A stretch of 64,000 nucleotides of DNA, from NCBI RefSeq assembly GCF_001013475.1, contig NZ_JZEF01000003.1:434001-498000 (forward strand), read 5' to 3'. The notes beneath the pieces are model-generated. The model saw only the letters and a list, made by a program, of their open reading frames with translations, did not search any database and was not told the DNA's origin. Each line of letters begins with the position of its first letter. Positions within the stretch are counted from its first letter, which is position 1. Shown piece after piece: positions 39,902 through 48,502 of this stretch. The position numbers were made by a program, and so were the translations under genes. The DNA comes from Xanthomonas arboricola pv. juglandis (GTDB lineage: Bacteria; Pseudomonadota; Gammaproteobacteria; Xanthomonadales; Xanthomonadaceae).

Positions 39902-40402
39902 ATGATCAGCGCCACCATCAGTCTGGAAGATCATCTGGCTGCGCAGCGCCTGCATGCCAGACAGACGGCCAAGCTGTTGATCGTGATCCTGGTGGTCCTG
40001 CTGTTGATCGGGGCGGGGTTGCTGCAACTGATCGGGGCCGGCGAAATCATCGGCCCGATGCTGATCGGTGCCGGAGGCGGCGGCTTGATCGGCCTGGTGG
40101 TGTTGCACGTCTGGGGCTTGCCGCGGAAGATCAAACGCCTGCACGCGCAGCAGGCCGCGCTGCGGCATACCTACACCTTTGCGTGGGACGAGACCGGGCT
40201 GGAGATCGCCTGGGCGGACGGGCATCTGCGCCGGCCCTGGTCCGATTACCTCCGCTACCGCGAGAACGAGCGGGTGCTGCTGCTGTATCACAACGACCGC
40301 TTGTTCGAGCTGTTCGCCCCGCACTGGTTCGCCGACAGGGCGCACTACGAGGCGTTTCGTCGCCTGGCCGTGCAGGGGATCGAGGCGTCCGCGCGCCGCT
40401 GA
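39902..40402 (+). CDS. Small membrane protein with YcxB-like C-terminal domain
   Basis: This 166-residue protein has two close hydrophobic segments (about 24-46 and 50-70) followed by a soluble domain. The soluble part, with TYTFAWDETGLEIAWADGHLRRPWSDY, resembles YcxB-like proteins. The ATG at 39902 follows GGGAGGTAGGCAAC, a good Shine-Dalgarno. It begins 50 bases after the ABC-F gene on the same strand and may be cotranscribed. The function is unknown. Confidence 0.75.
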   Translation: MISATISLEDHLAAQRLHARQTAKLLIVILVVLLLIGAGLLQLIGAGEIIGPMLIGAGGGGLIGLVVLHVWGLPRKIKRLHAQQAALRHTYTFAWDETGLEIAWADGHLRRPWSDYLRYRENERVLLLYHNDRLFELFAPHWFADRAHYEAFRRLAVQGIEASARR

Positions 40403-40416
40403 GCGCGGTGAACTGC

Positions 40417-41292
40417 TCAACCGGAGCGCTGCTGCTCGGCTACCAGCCAGTCGCGCAATCGGGCGTCGGCATCGCCTTCCGGCCGCGAGCGCAGCCGGGT
40501 GAGCCAATAGCGTCCGGCGTCGATCTGGATCGGGAACGGGCACACCAGGCGCCCGGCATCCAGATCCTGGCGAAACATCGGCAACGGCAACAACGCCACG
40601 CCGGCACCCGCCGCCGCGGCGCTGGCCAGCGTCAACGACGAATCGAACATCGCCCCGAGTGCGGCGACTTCGGCCACGCCCGCCGCGCGAAACCACTGCG
40701 GCCATTCGTCCAGACGGTACGAGCGCAATAACGGCAGCTGGGCCAGATTGGCCGGTGTGCGCAGGCCCCGCGCCATGCTGGGCGCGCACACCGGCGCAAA
40801 CGGCGCCTCCATCAGCGCATGGGCGATCTGGCCCTGCCAGTCGCCGTCGCCGAAACGGATCGCCAGATCCAGCCCTTCGCCAGCCAGATCGACCCGGTTG
40901 TTGTGGGTGGACAGACGCAGCTCGATCTCCGGATGCGCCGCATGAAAGGCGTCCACGCGCGGCAGCAGCCAGCCGGTGGCGAAGGTGCCGACCACGCCGA
41001 CGCTGAGCACCTCGCGATAGCGCCCATCGGCAAAGCGCTCCAGGGTGGCCGCGATGCGGTCGAAGGCCTCGCCGAGCACCGGCACCAGTGCCGCGCCTTC
41101 GTCGGTAAGCGCCACGCCGCGCGGCAGGCGGTGGAACAGGCTGGTTCTCAGTTGCTGCTCCAGCGCCTTGATCTGGTGGCTGAGCGCGGCCTGGCTGACG
41201 CACAGTTCGCTGGCGGCGCGGGTCAGGTTCTGGTGGCGCGCGGCGGCCTCGAAGGCGCGCAGGGCATTGAGCGGAAGACGGGGCCGGGGCAT
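40417..41292 (-). CDS. ampR: LysR-type regulator divergent from the beta-lactamase (AmpR-like)
   Basis: This 291-residue LysR regulator has an N-terminal winged helix-turn-helix (LPLNALRAFEAAARHQNLTR, ASELCVSQAALSHQIKALEQ, residues 7-47). The effector-binding domain (about 90-290) follows. The N-terminal stretch RPRLPLNALRAFEAAARH is typical of AmpR/GcvA-like members. It is transcribed away from the class A beta-lactamase gene across a 100-base gap, the layout in which AmpR senses cell-wall muropeptides and controls the lactamase. It ends 14 bases from the convergent YcxB-like gene. Confidence 0.88.
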   Translation of the reverse strand: MPRPRLPLNALRAFEAAARHQNLTRAASELCVSQAALSHQIKALEQQLRTSLFHRLPRGVALTDEGAALVPVLGEAFDRIAATLERFADGRYREVLSVGVVGTFATGWLLPRVDAFHAAHPEIELRLSTHNNRVDLAGEGLDLAIRFGDGDWQGQIAHALMEAPFAPVCAPSMARGLRTPANLAQLPLLRSYRLDEWPQWFRAAGVAEVAALGAMFDSSLTLASAAAAGAGVALLPLPMFRQDLDAGRLVCPFPIQIDAGRYWLTRLRSRPEGDADARLRDWLVAEQQRSG

Positions 41293-41392
41293 GCGCAGAG
41301 ATTAGTTCAATTCATGTCAGGGATCGAAACATCGCAATAGTCCGGTGGCCGGCATGCGCCGATACTGCGCGCTCTCCACGGGAGGTTGCTGC
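41293..41392. promoter_or_regulatory. ampR-bla divergent control region
   Basis: This 100-base gap is shared by two divergent genes. It includes TTAGTTCAATTCATGTCA near 41301-41318, a candidate LysR-type T-N11-A site. GGGAGG near 41380 is the lactamase ribosome-binding site. Confidence 0.6.
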
Positions 41393-42286
41393 ATGTTGAA
41401 CCGTCGACAATTCCTGTACGCAACCGGCGCGGGCGTGCTGCTTGCGGCCTCCAGACCTGCATGGGCACTCAGCCCGGCGATGACGCTGGACGATGTGCTG
41501 CGGGCGCAGTGGGCGGAGATCGAACGCCGCACTGGCGGCCGCCTGGGCATCAGCCTGCTCGACAGCGCCACCGGCAGGCGCCTCGGCCAGCGCGAAGACG
41601 AGCGCTTTCCGATGTGCAGCACCTTCAAATTTGTATTGGCTGCGGCGGTGCTGCAGCGGGTGGACAGGGGCGAGCTGACATTGGCGCAACGGGTCAAGAT
41701 CCGTGCCTCCGACATGCTCGAGCATGCCCCGGTCACCGAGCGCCATGTCGGCGGGTCGCTGAGCGTGGCCGAGCTCTGTCGGGCCACGATGATCTACAGC
41801 GACAATCCGGCCGCCAACCTGCTGTTTCCGCTGGTCGGCAACCCGGCCGGACTGACCGCCTTCCTGCGCGGCATCGGCGATGCGCACACCCGCAGCGACC
41901 GCCACGAGCCGGAGATGAACCGCTATGCCGAAGGCGACCCGCGCGACACCACCACGCCGGCGGCAATGGCCGCCACCTTGCGCACCCTGCTGCTCGGCAA
42001 CGCGCTGCAACCGGCCTCGCGCAAGCAATTGACCGACTGGATGATCGACAACCGCACCGGCGATACCTGCCTGCGCGCCGGCCTGCCGCGCGGCTGGAAG
42101 ATCGGCGACAAGACCGGCAGCAACGGCAGCGACACCCGCAACGACATCGCCATCATCTGGCCACCGGCAGGCAAGGCACCATTGCTGCTCACCGCGTATT
42201 TGAATGGCGCCAGCGTCGACAGCGATGCGCGCGACGCGGCGTTGAAGGCAGTGGCGGCCGCGGTACGCGACAGCATCGTGGGGTGA
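41393..42286 (+). CDS. bla: Class A beta-lactamase
   Basis: This 297-residue periplasmic serine beta-lactamase hydrolyses penicillins and probably some cephalosporins. The active-site motifs are all present: STFK at 76-79 (Ser76 nucleophile), SDN at 136-138, EPEMN at 172-176 (general base Glu172), and KTG at 240-242. The N-terminus MLNRRQFLYATGAGVLLAAS has a twin-arginine-like RRQFL, so Tat export is likely. It matches the chromosomal lactamase known from Xanthomonas in length and in lying opposite an AmpR-like gene. Induction by beta-lactams through the regulator is inferred. Confidence 0.95.
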   Translation: MLNRRQFLYATGAGVLLAASRPAWALSPAMTLDDVLRAQWAEIERRTGGRLGISLLDSATGRRLGQREDERFPMCSTFKFVLAAAVLQRVDRGELTLAQRVKIRASDMLEHAPVTERHVGGSLSVAELCRATMIYSDNPAANLLFPLVGNPAGLTAFLRGIGDAHTRSDRHEPEMNRYAEGDPRDTTTPAAMAATLRTLLLGNALQPASRKQLTDWMIDNRTGDTCLRAGLPRGWKIGDKTGSNGSDTRNDIAIIWPPAGKAPLLLTAYLNGASVDSDARDAALKAVAAAVRDSIVG

Positions 42287-42377
42287 GCGCGACGACCCGC
42301 TGCCTCCCGCGTTATGTCGCGTGTGAGTCCGCAAGCTGCTTGCTGCTTCCTGCCAGCTGTTCGAGGTACGACGGGGC

Positions 42378-42737
42378 GCATCAGGGGGTGTCATTGCCAG
42401 CGCCGTCTATCCGGGCCATCTGTGGGCGCACGACGACGACCGCACCACACGCGATCCTACGCATCTGTCGCTGCGGCCAGATATCACCGTCATTGTCCGA
42501 ACGCCGCCGACCTTCTTGCTGCAGGCCGAGGACGATGCGGTGGATGGGGTCAGTCAATTGCTGGCCTACTACGTGGCGCTCAAGCAAGCCGGCGTACCCG
42601 TGAAAATGCATCTCTATGCCGAGGGCGGGCATGCGTTCGGTCTGCGCGCGGACGCATTGCCGATCGCGCAATGGCCGCAGCTGGTGGAAACCTGGTTGGG
42701 GACGATCGGCATGCTGGAGGCGGCCGACGCGCACTGA
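42378..42737 (+). pseudogene. C-terminal fragment of an alpha/beta-hydrolase (acetyl-esterase-like)
   Basis: Reading from about 42378 gives ASAVYPGHLWAHDDD, then TPPTFLLQAEDDAVDGVSQL, then YAEGGHAFGL, ending at 42737. These are the Asp- and His-bearing C-terminal elements of a BD-FAE/acetylxylan-esterase-like hydrolase. The N-terminal half with the GxSxG nucleophile is missing, and no start with a ribosome-binding site precedes the fragment. The bla stop is about 90 bases upstream. It is a truncated remnant; a functional short protein is unlikely. Confidence 0.75.
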
Positions 42738-42804
42738 GCCCGACCATGCGCAAGCATGCTGATCGCGCAGCCACATGCGCGCTCAGCATGCCTGGCTGCA
42801 AGGT

Positions 42805-44955
42805 TCAGCCGGGTGCGCCGATCGGCAAAGGCAGGTCTTGCTGCAGCCGCGCCGGCCCGCCCATGGCTGGATCGCTGACGCTGTCTGCGCCGGTTTCGAT
42901 ACGTCCGGCCAGACGCTGGGCTGCGCCGTCGTGGTGTACCCACAGGTCGTACCAGCCGCCAGTTGCCGCCGCTGTCCAACGGCGCTGCTCGGTGGTGCCG
43001 GGTGCAACGCTCAGGCGTTCGTGCGGCTGCGCGGCTGAATATGCGGCCGGTTGCAGCTCCACCTGCACGGTAGTGCTGCCGGCATTGCGCAGCGATAACG
43101 ACACGGCCGCGGGATCGTTCGCATCCTGGGTGATTTCGGCCGCCAGCAACGGTGCACTCAGGTCGCCACGGTAGTGGCGATGGAATCCGTTGGGGCCGAG
43201 CAACCACAGATCGTAACGGCCATCGGCGGTGGTCCACGTGGCATCCACTGCTGCGCCGCTCCCTACGGTGTAACGGCGCGGAATCGCCGCAAGATCGAAG
43301 CGGTCGTAGACATGCAGGACCACCACAGCACCCGCGTTGGACATGCGCAGCCTCACCTGGCCACGCTCGGGCAACGGGGCCAGTTCCACGCCTGGGCGAT
43401 ACGGCAGCGCCCGCGAACGGCGTGTACCGAAGGGCTGCTGCGGCGGTTGCAACGCGGCAGGCAATGGCGGCAGTGCGTGTTCGCGCAGGGCTGCTGCACG
43501 CGCTGCGGTCGCGCTGACATCGGGCAGCGCCGCGACGAACGGGCGCGCATCGGCCTTGCGGAAGTCGAACGCATTGACCAGGTCGCCACAGACCGCGCGC
43601 CGCCACGGCGTGATCTCCGGTGCGGGCACGCCGAAGCGGCGTTCCAGCAGCCGCAATACCGACGTGTGGTCGTACACCTGCGAATCCACCCAGCCGCCGC
43701 GGCTCCAGGGCGAGATCACGTACAGCGGCACGCGTGGGCCCAGGCCATAGGGGCGGCCGCACAGCTCGGGCAGATCCACCTTCTGTTCGCCCGGTGCCGG
43801 GTGGCGGTGGTAATCGTCGTCGGTGGCGATGCTGGATGCGCCGGCAAAGCCGCCGGTCGCGTGCGGGTCCGGCGACGGGGGCGCAGGCGGCGGCATGTGA
43901 TCGAAAAAGCCGTCGTTCTCGTCGAACATCAACAGCAGTGCGGTGCGGCTCCATACCTGTGGGTCGGCGGTGAGCGCATCCAGCACGCGTGCAGTGTAGG
44001 CCGCGCCTTGCGCTGGGCTGGAGGGATCCGGATGTTCGCTGCCGGCCGCATCGGCAATGATGAAACTCACCGATGGCAGGCGCCCGCCCAGCACGTCGGC
44101 GCGCAGCTGCTCGACACCGCGCGTGCTGACGCCACGCGCGCGCAGTTGCGCATCGTGCCCGGGCGCAGCAGTGAAGGCCTGCCGGAACGGCGCAAAGCCC
44201 GCCAACGGGTTGTCGGTGAAGTTGTCGCGCATGTCCTGATAGATCTGCCAGGACACGCCCGCGTTCTGTAGCAGCTCGACGTAGGTCGTCCAACGATAGG
44301 GATCGGCGAAACCGCCCAGCTCCGCAAAGTTGTCGTGCGAGTTGCCGATCACCGGGCCACCGGCGCGCGCCTGCGGGTCGTTGCCGCCGCTCCACAGGAA
44401 CACGCGATTGGAATTGGTACCGGTCTGGATCGAGGCGTGGTACGCATCGCAGATGGTGAAGGCGTCGGCGAGCGCGTACTGGAACGGAATATCCGCGCGC
44501 CGGTAATAACCCAGCGCATGGTTGTGCTTGACGGCGGCCCAGTGCCCGAGCCGGCCGTGATCCCAGGCGCGTTGCGCATCCACCCAACTATGCGGCGTGC
44601 CTTGCACGCGCATGAAGCCGAATTGCGCTGCCGTATCCAGCGCAAACGGCGTCAGCCATTGGCGGCCGTCCTCGCTGGGCTGCAGCCACACCGTGCGCGC
44701 GGGCGCGCCCGGTAACGGCGGTGCGGGAATCGGAAAACGATCGCCGAACCCGCGCACGCCGGGCAGGCTGCCGAAGTAATGATCGAAGGCGCGGTTTTCC
44801 TGCATCAGGATCACCACATGCTGCAGATCCTCCAGCGTGCCGGTGCGGCGGTCCGGCGCGATGGCGGCGGCCCGCGCGATGCTGGGGGGCAGCAGCGCGG
44901 CGGCGGCACCGGCAAGCCCGGTCTGCAGAACGCGGCGGCGGGGAAGGTCGATCAT
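42805..44955 (-). CDS. plcN: Phospholipase C, phosphocholine-type (PlcN-like), Tat-exported
   Basis: This 716-residue enzyme splits phospholipids to diacylglycerol and a phosphorylated head group. The N-terminus MIDLPRRRVLQTGLAGAAAA is a twin-arginine signal. The phosphoesterase domain (about 40-470) has HVVILMQENRAFDHYFGSLP with the metal-binding Glu/Asn, GNSHDNFAELGG, LMFDENDGFFDHMPPP and the VYDHTSVLRLLERRFG motif. Two DUF756 beta domains make up the C-terminus. In Pseudomonas such enzymes leave the cell by the type II system and respond to phosphate starvation. Non-haemolytic versus haemolytic cannot be told from sequence. It lies on the same strand just downstream of a TonB receptor gene. 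Confidence 0.9.
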   Translation of the reverse strand: MIDLPRRRVLQTGLAGAAAALLPPSIARAAAIAPDRRTGTLEDLQHVVILMQENRAFDHYFGSLPGVRGFGDRFPIPAPPLPGAPARTVWLQPSEDGRQWLTPFALDTAAQFGFMRVQGTPHSWVDAQRAWDHGRLGHWAAVKHNHALGYYRRADIPFQYALADAFTICDAYHASIQTGTNSNRVFLWSGGNDPQARAGGPVIGNSHDNFAELGGFADPYRWTTYVELLQNAGVSWQIYQDMRDNFTDNPLAGFAPFRQAFTAAPGHDAQLRARGVSTRGVEQLRADVLGGRLPSVSFIIADAAGSEHPDPSSPAQGAAYTARVLDALTADPQVWSRTALLLMFDENDGFFDHMPPPAPPSPDPHATGGFAGASSIATDDDYHRHPAPGEQKVDLPELCGRPYGLGPRVPLYVISPWSRGGWVDSQVYDHTSVLRLLERRFGVPAPEITPWRRAVCGDLVNAFDFRKADARPFVAALPDVSATAARAAALREHALPPLPAALQPPQQPFGTRRSRALPYRPGVELAPLPERGQVRLRMSNAGAVVVLHVYDRFDLAAIPRRYTVGSGAAVDATWTTADGRYDLWLLGPNGFHRHYRGDLSAPLLAAEITQDANDPAAVSLSLRNAGSTTVQVELQPAAYSAAQPHERLSVAPGTTEQRRWTAAATGGWYDLWVHHDGAAQRLAGRIETGADSVSDPAMGGPARLQQDLPLPIGAPG

Positions 44956-45095
44956 CGTGTCACCTGGTTGGCGCTCCCATCCGGTCTGCGCTGGAGCGGG
45001 TCGAGCGTACCCGACGCGTCAGCGCGTGTGTTCTCTGCGTGCTTGCAACACCGCCGACCCTGTCCGTTTGCACCTGCGCGGCAGCACATGCAGTG

Positions 45096-45131
45096 AGCGG
45101 ATCGGGTGGCGTGTCTTCAGCCCGATCCGCT
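45096..45131 (-). terminator. Hairpin after the TonB receptor upstream of plcN
   Basis: An 11-base stem AGCGGATCGGG/CCCGATCCGCT, extendable by G-U and two further pairs, closes a 14-base loop. It lies about 50 bases past the receptor stop, in the 226-base gap before the phospholipase gene. Confidence 0.6.
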
Positions 45132-45181
45132 TACGCACGTTGCAGGCCCATCCCGCGCAGGTCGGCAATGCGCCGCCGACG

Positions 45182-47593
45182 TTAGAGATCCAGCGTCAAC
45201 GTCAGCCCGACCGTGCGCGGCGCGGCGATAAAGGCACTGTCGCTGCCGTCCACGCCTTCCAGGTAGCGTTTGTCGGTGAGGTTGCTGACGTTGAGCGCCA
45301 GCTGCAGGCCCTTGAGCTGCGACGACAGCTGCGACAGTTCCACCCCGAGGTTGGCATCGAAGGTGGTCACGCCATCGAGTGCGGCGCGGTTGGAGGCATC
45401 CAGGTAGCGCTTGCCCAGATAGCGTCCGGACACACCGAAGCGCCACGCCTGGCCGCGCCAGTCCGCCGACATCACCAGGGTGTTGCGCGGTTGGCCGATC
45501 ACCTGCGCGCCCGGGGTGATCTCCAGCGCGGTATCGCGTGCGGCGTCGCCGCTGCCCAGGTAATCGGCCTTGTTGTAGGTGTAGGCACCGTTGATGCGCC
45601 AGCCGTTGTCCCAGCCATAGCCCAGTGCCGCTTCCACGCCGCGCGCATGCACGCCGCCGAAGTTCTCGTACACGCCGTCGGTTTCGCCCAGGTAATCGAT
45701 GCCGGTGACGAAGTTGGCCGGCACATAGACGATGCGGTTGTCGAAGCGGATGTCGTACAGGGTCACGCTGCCGGTCAGCGGCCAGCGGCTGAGACGCAGG
45801 CCGAGTTCGACGTTGTCGGCGGTCTCCGGTTGCACGCGGCTCAGTGCGACCGGGTCGGTTTCGCCGAGCACGCCGGACGGAATCGCAGCGAAGTTCTGCG
45901 AGTAACCGGCGAAGGCTTCCAGGCCCTGCACCGGGGTGGTCCAGGTCAGGCCGGCCGACAGCAGCGGGTCCGAATGCGAATCCGATTCCACATGCTGCGC
46001 ATCGCCGATGCGGCGGTCGCGGGTCTGGTCGACGAAGAACTGCTTGACGCCTACGCGCCAGGCAAAGGCGCCGTAGCGCATCACGTCCTCGACGTAATAC
46101 ATCTGTTCGTCGGTCTGGTAGTTGTCCTTGAACTGCACCCAGTACGGCTGATGATCGAAGCTGATGTTGGTGCCGACGTTGAGCAGGCGATGCCAGTCGC
46201 GGGTGACACTGCGGTCGTAGCGCTCCAGCCAGGCGCCGGCGCGCACGGTGTTGTCGATGGCGCCGAGATCGGCGCGCCATTCCACATCGGCCATCGCGCC
46301 GGCGCGGTGGTTGTCGTAGTGGCTGTGCCGATACGACTGCACCGGCACCGAGCCGGCCGGATAGCAGGCCGGGTTGGATTCGGCCGGCACCGCATCGCTG
46401 CCGGCGCAGCCGGTCAGCATGGTCGCGGCCGCGCCGCCGGGCGTGAGGTAATACAGCTTGCCCAGGTCGCTGCCGGCGTACACGGTGTTGCCGCCACGCG
46501 CTTCGGATTCCGGCGCGCCGGCGCCATCGTTGGTGACATCCACCAGATACGGCGGAATCCAGTCGCCGCGGCCCTGCATGCGATGCGCATAGCCGGTCAG
46601 CACGGTCTTGAAGCCGTTGCCGCCATCGAAGGCGCCACGCAGGTAGCCAAAGGTGTTCTTGCGCAGCGCACGCGAGCCGGAGCGGTAGTTCTGGTCCAGG
46701 TACGGAATGCCGGTGAGCGTGCCGGTCAACAGATCGTGCTCGGGGTCGCGCGCGAACTGCTCGGGCGTCACGCTGGTGTATTCGGATTCGTCGGCATCGT
46801 CGTAGGACGCATAGCCGCTGAGCGTCCACTTGTCCAACACGCTGACGAACTTGCCGGCCAGGTGATCGCGGCTGGTGTGGCCGCTGCCGTCGATCCAGTC
46901 GTCGTTGCGTGCCGACGAGCCGCTGATCCAGGCGCGCGTGTTGCCGCCGAGCAGGCCGGTGTCGTAGCGCGCGTAATACTTGCGCGCCTGGTTGTCGCCG
47001 ATGCCGCCGATCACGCGCACGCGCTGCTCTTCCAGCGGCTCGCCGGTGAGATAGTTCAAGGTGCCGCCCAGCGCTTCGTTGGAGCGCGAGGCGATATCGG
47101 CGGTGCCCTGGCTCACTTCCACCGTTTCCAGATCCGGCATGTCGATGAAACGGTTGGCCTTGGAGCCGCCGCCATACGCCGAGCCGCCGTTGGGCACGCC
47201 ATCGATGGTGGTGCCGATCTGCTGGGTATCGCGATTGCTGACAAAGCCGCGCATGCTGATCTGCGTGCCCCAATCCGACGAGCCGAAGGCATCGGCCTCG
47301 GTGACCACCACGCCGGGCAGTTCGTTGAGCGCATCGTTGACGCTGCCGAGCACGAACTGGCGGTCCAGCATTTCCTTGCTGACATTGGTCTTGGAATACG
47401 TCATCGCCTGGCCGACCACCTGCACCTGGTTCAGCGTGGACACCTGTTCGCCAGCGCTGCCCGGTTCGGCCGCAGCCGGGCCAGACGCTGCGCCATCCGG
47501 GACTTGTTGTGCGTAAGCGGGCAGGGTGAGCGGAACCAGCAACAAGGCGAGCGTGGCCGGACGGCGCACGCGCGAGGAGGACGTCGAATCCAT
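45182..47593 (-). CDS. TonB-dependent receptor, next to phospholipase C
   Basis: This 803-residue outer-membrane receptor has a signal peptide ending near residue 28 (LPAYA) and a TonB-box-like LNQVQVVGQAM. The plug contains DALNELPGVVVTEADAFGSS, SMRGFVSNRDTQQIGTTIDG and VEVSQGTADIASRSNEALGG. The barrel ends RTVGLTLTLDL. The start was set at MDSTSSSRVRRPATLALLLV. It does not belong to the tandem A/B/C family. Sitting beside a secreted phospholipase on the same strand suggests uptake of a released product or shared phosphate control, but this is inference only. Confidence 0.9.
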   Translation of the reverse strand: MDSTSSSRVRRPATLALLLVPLTLPAYAQQVPDGAASGPAAAEPGSAGEQVSTLNQVQVVGQAMTYSKTNVSKEMLDRQFVLGSVNDALNELPGVVVTEADAFGSSDWGTQISMRGFVSNRDTQQIGTTIDGVPNGGSAYGGGSKANRFIDMPDLETVEVSQGTADIASRSNEALGGTLNYLTGEPLEEQRVRVIGGIGDNQARKYYARYDTGLLGGNTRAWISGSSARNDDWIDGSGHTSRDHLAGKFVSVLDKWTLSGYASYDDADESEYTSVTPEQFARDPEHDLLTGTLTGIPYLDQNYRSGSRALRKNTFGYLRGAFDGGNGFKTVLTGYAHRMQGRGDWIPPYLVDVTNDGAGAPESEARGGNTVYAGSDLGKLYYLTPGGAAATMLTGCAGSDAVPAESNPACYPAGSVPVQSYRHSHYDNHRAGAMADVEWRADLGAIDNTVRAGAWLERYDRSVTRDWHRLLNVGTNISFDHQPYWVQFKDNYQTDEQMYYVEDVMRYGAFAWRVGVKQFFVDQTRDRRIGDAQHVESDSHSDPLLSAGLTWTTPVQGLEAFAGYSQNFAAIPSGVLGETDPVALSRVQPETADNVELGLRLSRWPLTGSVTLYDIRFDNRIVYVPANFVTGIDYLGETDGVYENFGGVHARGVEAALGYGWDNGWRINGAYTYNKADYLGSGDAARDTALEITPGAQVIGQPRNTLVMSADWRGQAWRFGVSGRYLGKRYLDASNRAALDGVTTFDANLGVELSQLSSQLKGLQLALNVSNLTDKRYLEGVDGSDSAFIAAPRTVGLTLTLDL

Positions 47594-47899
47594 TGCAATC
47601 CAACAAGCGGGTAGGGTCTGCAAAGACTGCCGCGCTTGCATTGCGTGATGATGACCGCGCTAAAGGTGTGGCCGGGATCACCAGATGGACTTGGGAAGTC
47701 CTAACGTCGGGACGATGGCGATTCAGCGCTGTTTGGATGTTTCCGGGCCGCGCTGGTTGCAAGACACCTGGAGTTTCGCGCCGCAGCGTTGTCTTCACTC
47801 CAAGACAAGCGGTTTCGAGTCGTCGCGTTGTTGTAGATGCACTCAAGTGCTTAGGTCAAAAAAGCCTGCTGAGTCGAGTGCGCGGTGCCCTCACCGCTT

Positions 47900-47966
47900 G
47901 CGGGACACGCCGTGAATCCGTCCATGGAGGCTCCTTGGCGGCATTCATGCCGCCAAGGGTCCCGCA
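47900..47966 (+). repeat. Palindromic dispersed element, copy 1
   Basis: The element begins GCGGGACACGCCGTGAATCC. It carries a 12-base stem CCTTGGCGGCAT/ATGCCGCCAAGG around TC (47933-47958) and ends GTCCCGC. Copy 2 at 48136-48201 is inverted. Confidence 0.8.
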
Positions 47967-48135
47967 ACCGGTAAGGACACCGCACCAGGAAGTTGGTCGA
48001 TGCCCGCGCGAAAAGCCGCTTGTCGAAACGTGTGTCGGGTCTCAAGCGGCACGCCAGTATCGAGCAACGCGCATCACGCACTGCTCTTAACCATGCACAC
48101 CGACCACCTCGACTGGTCCTTGTCCGCTCACCGTC

Positions 48136-48201
48136 GCGGGACCTTACGCGGCATGGATGCCGCGTAAGGGCCTACACGGACGTACTTGCGGCGTGTCCCG
48201 C
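48136..48201 (-). repeat. Palindromic dispersed element, copy 2 (inverted)
   Basis: Read on the minus strand it begins GCGGGACACGCCGCAAGTAC and contains a perfect 13-base stem (48142-48154 with 48157-48169) around CC, so the centre reads GCATCCATGC. Flanks match copy 1. Confidence 0.8.
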
Positions 48202-48470
48202 GATGGCGGGCAAGGGCCTTGCAGCCAAGCGGCAGATAGACCGCTCCATAGCTGATCCATCCAAAAAGTCCCCCACCATCTGCTCTGCCTTGCGGCGTGT
48301 CCCGCGACGGTGGGTGGGCAAGGGCCTTGCCGCCAAGCAGCAGATCGACCGCTCGATAGCTGGTCCATCCAAAAAGTCGTCCACCAGTTGCTCCGCCTTG
48401 CGGCGCCCCCCGCAATGGTGGGCGGGCAAGGGGCCCCATTGCAGCAACGCCGCAGATCGCCTGATCAGCA
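48188..48470. repeat. Tandem repeat, two and a half units of about 104-108 bases
   Basis: The units start at 48188, 48292 and 48400, each opening GCGGCG. The first two share GGGCAAGGGCCTTGC and CCATCCAAAAAGTC blocks. The third is partial and more diverged. Confidence 0.85.
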
Positions 48471-48502
48471 GCGCAGCGACTGACGACAGCGAAACAGGTG
48501 TA

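Larger units (their letters stand above)
47594..48502. other. 909-base gene-free spacer of repeats
   Basis: No convincing gene is present. The left part holds the promoter region of the receptor gene. The middle has two inverted copies of a palindrome-bearing element (47900-47966 and 48136-48201). The right part has a tandem repeat of about 104-108 bases (48188-48470). The open frames through the tandem repeat encode repeated peptides with no domain. Confidence 0.7.

Noticed and set aside
47993..48450. Open frames with repeated peptide stretches in the receptor-MFS spacer
   Set aside because: The repetition reflects the 104-108-base tandem DNA repeat, and no start with a ribosome-binding site or domain is present.
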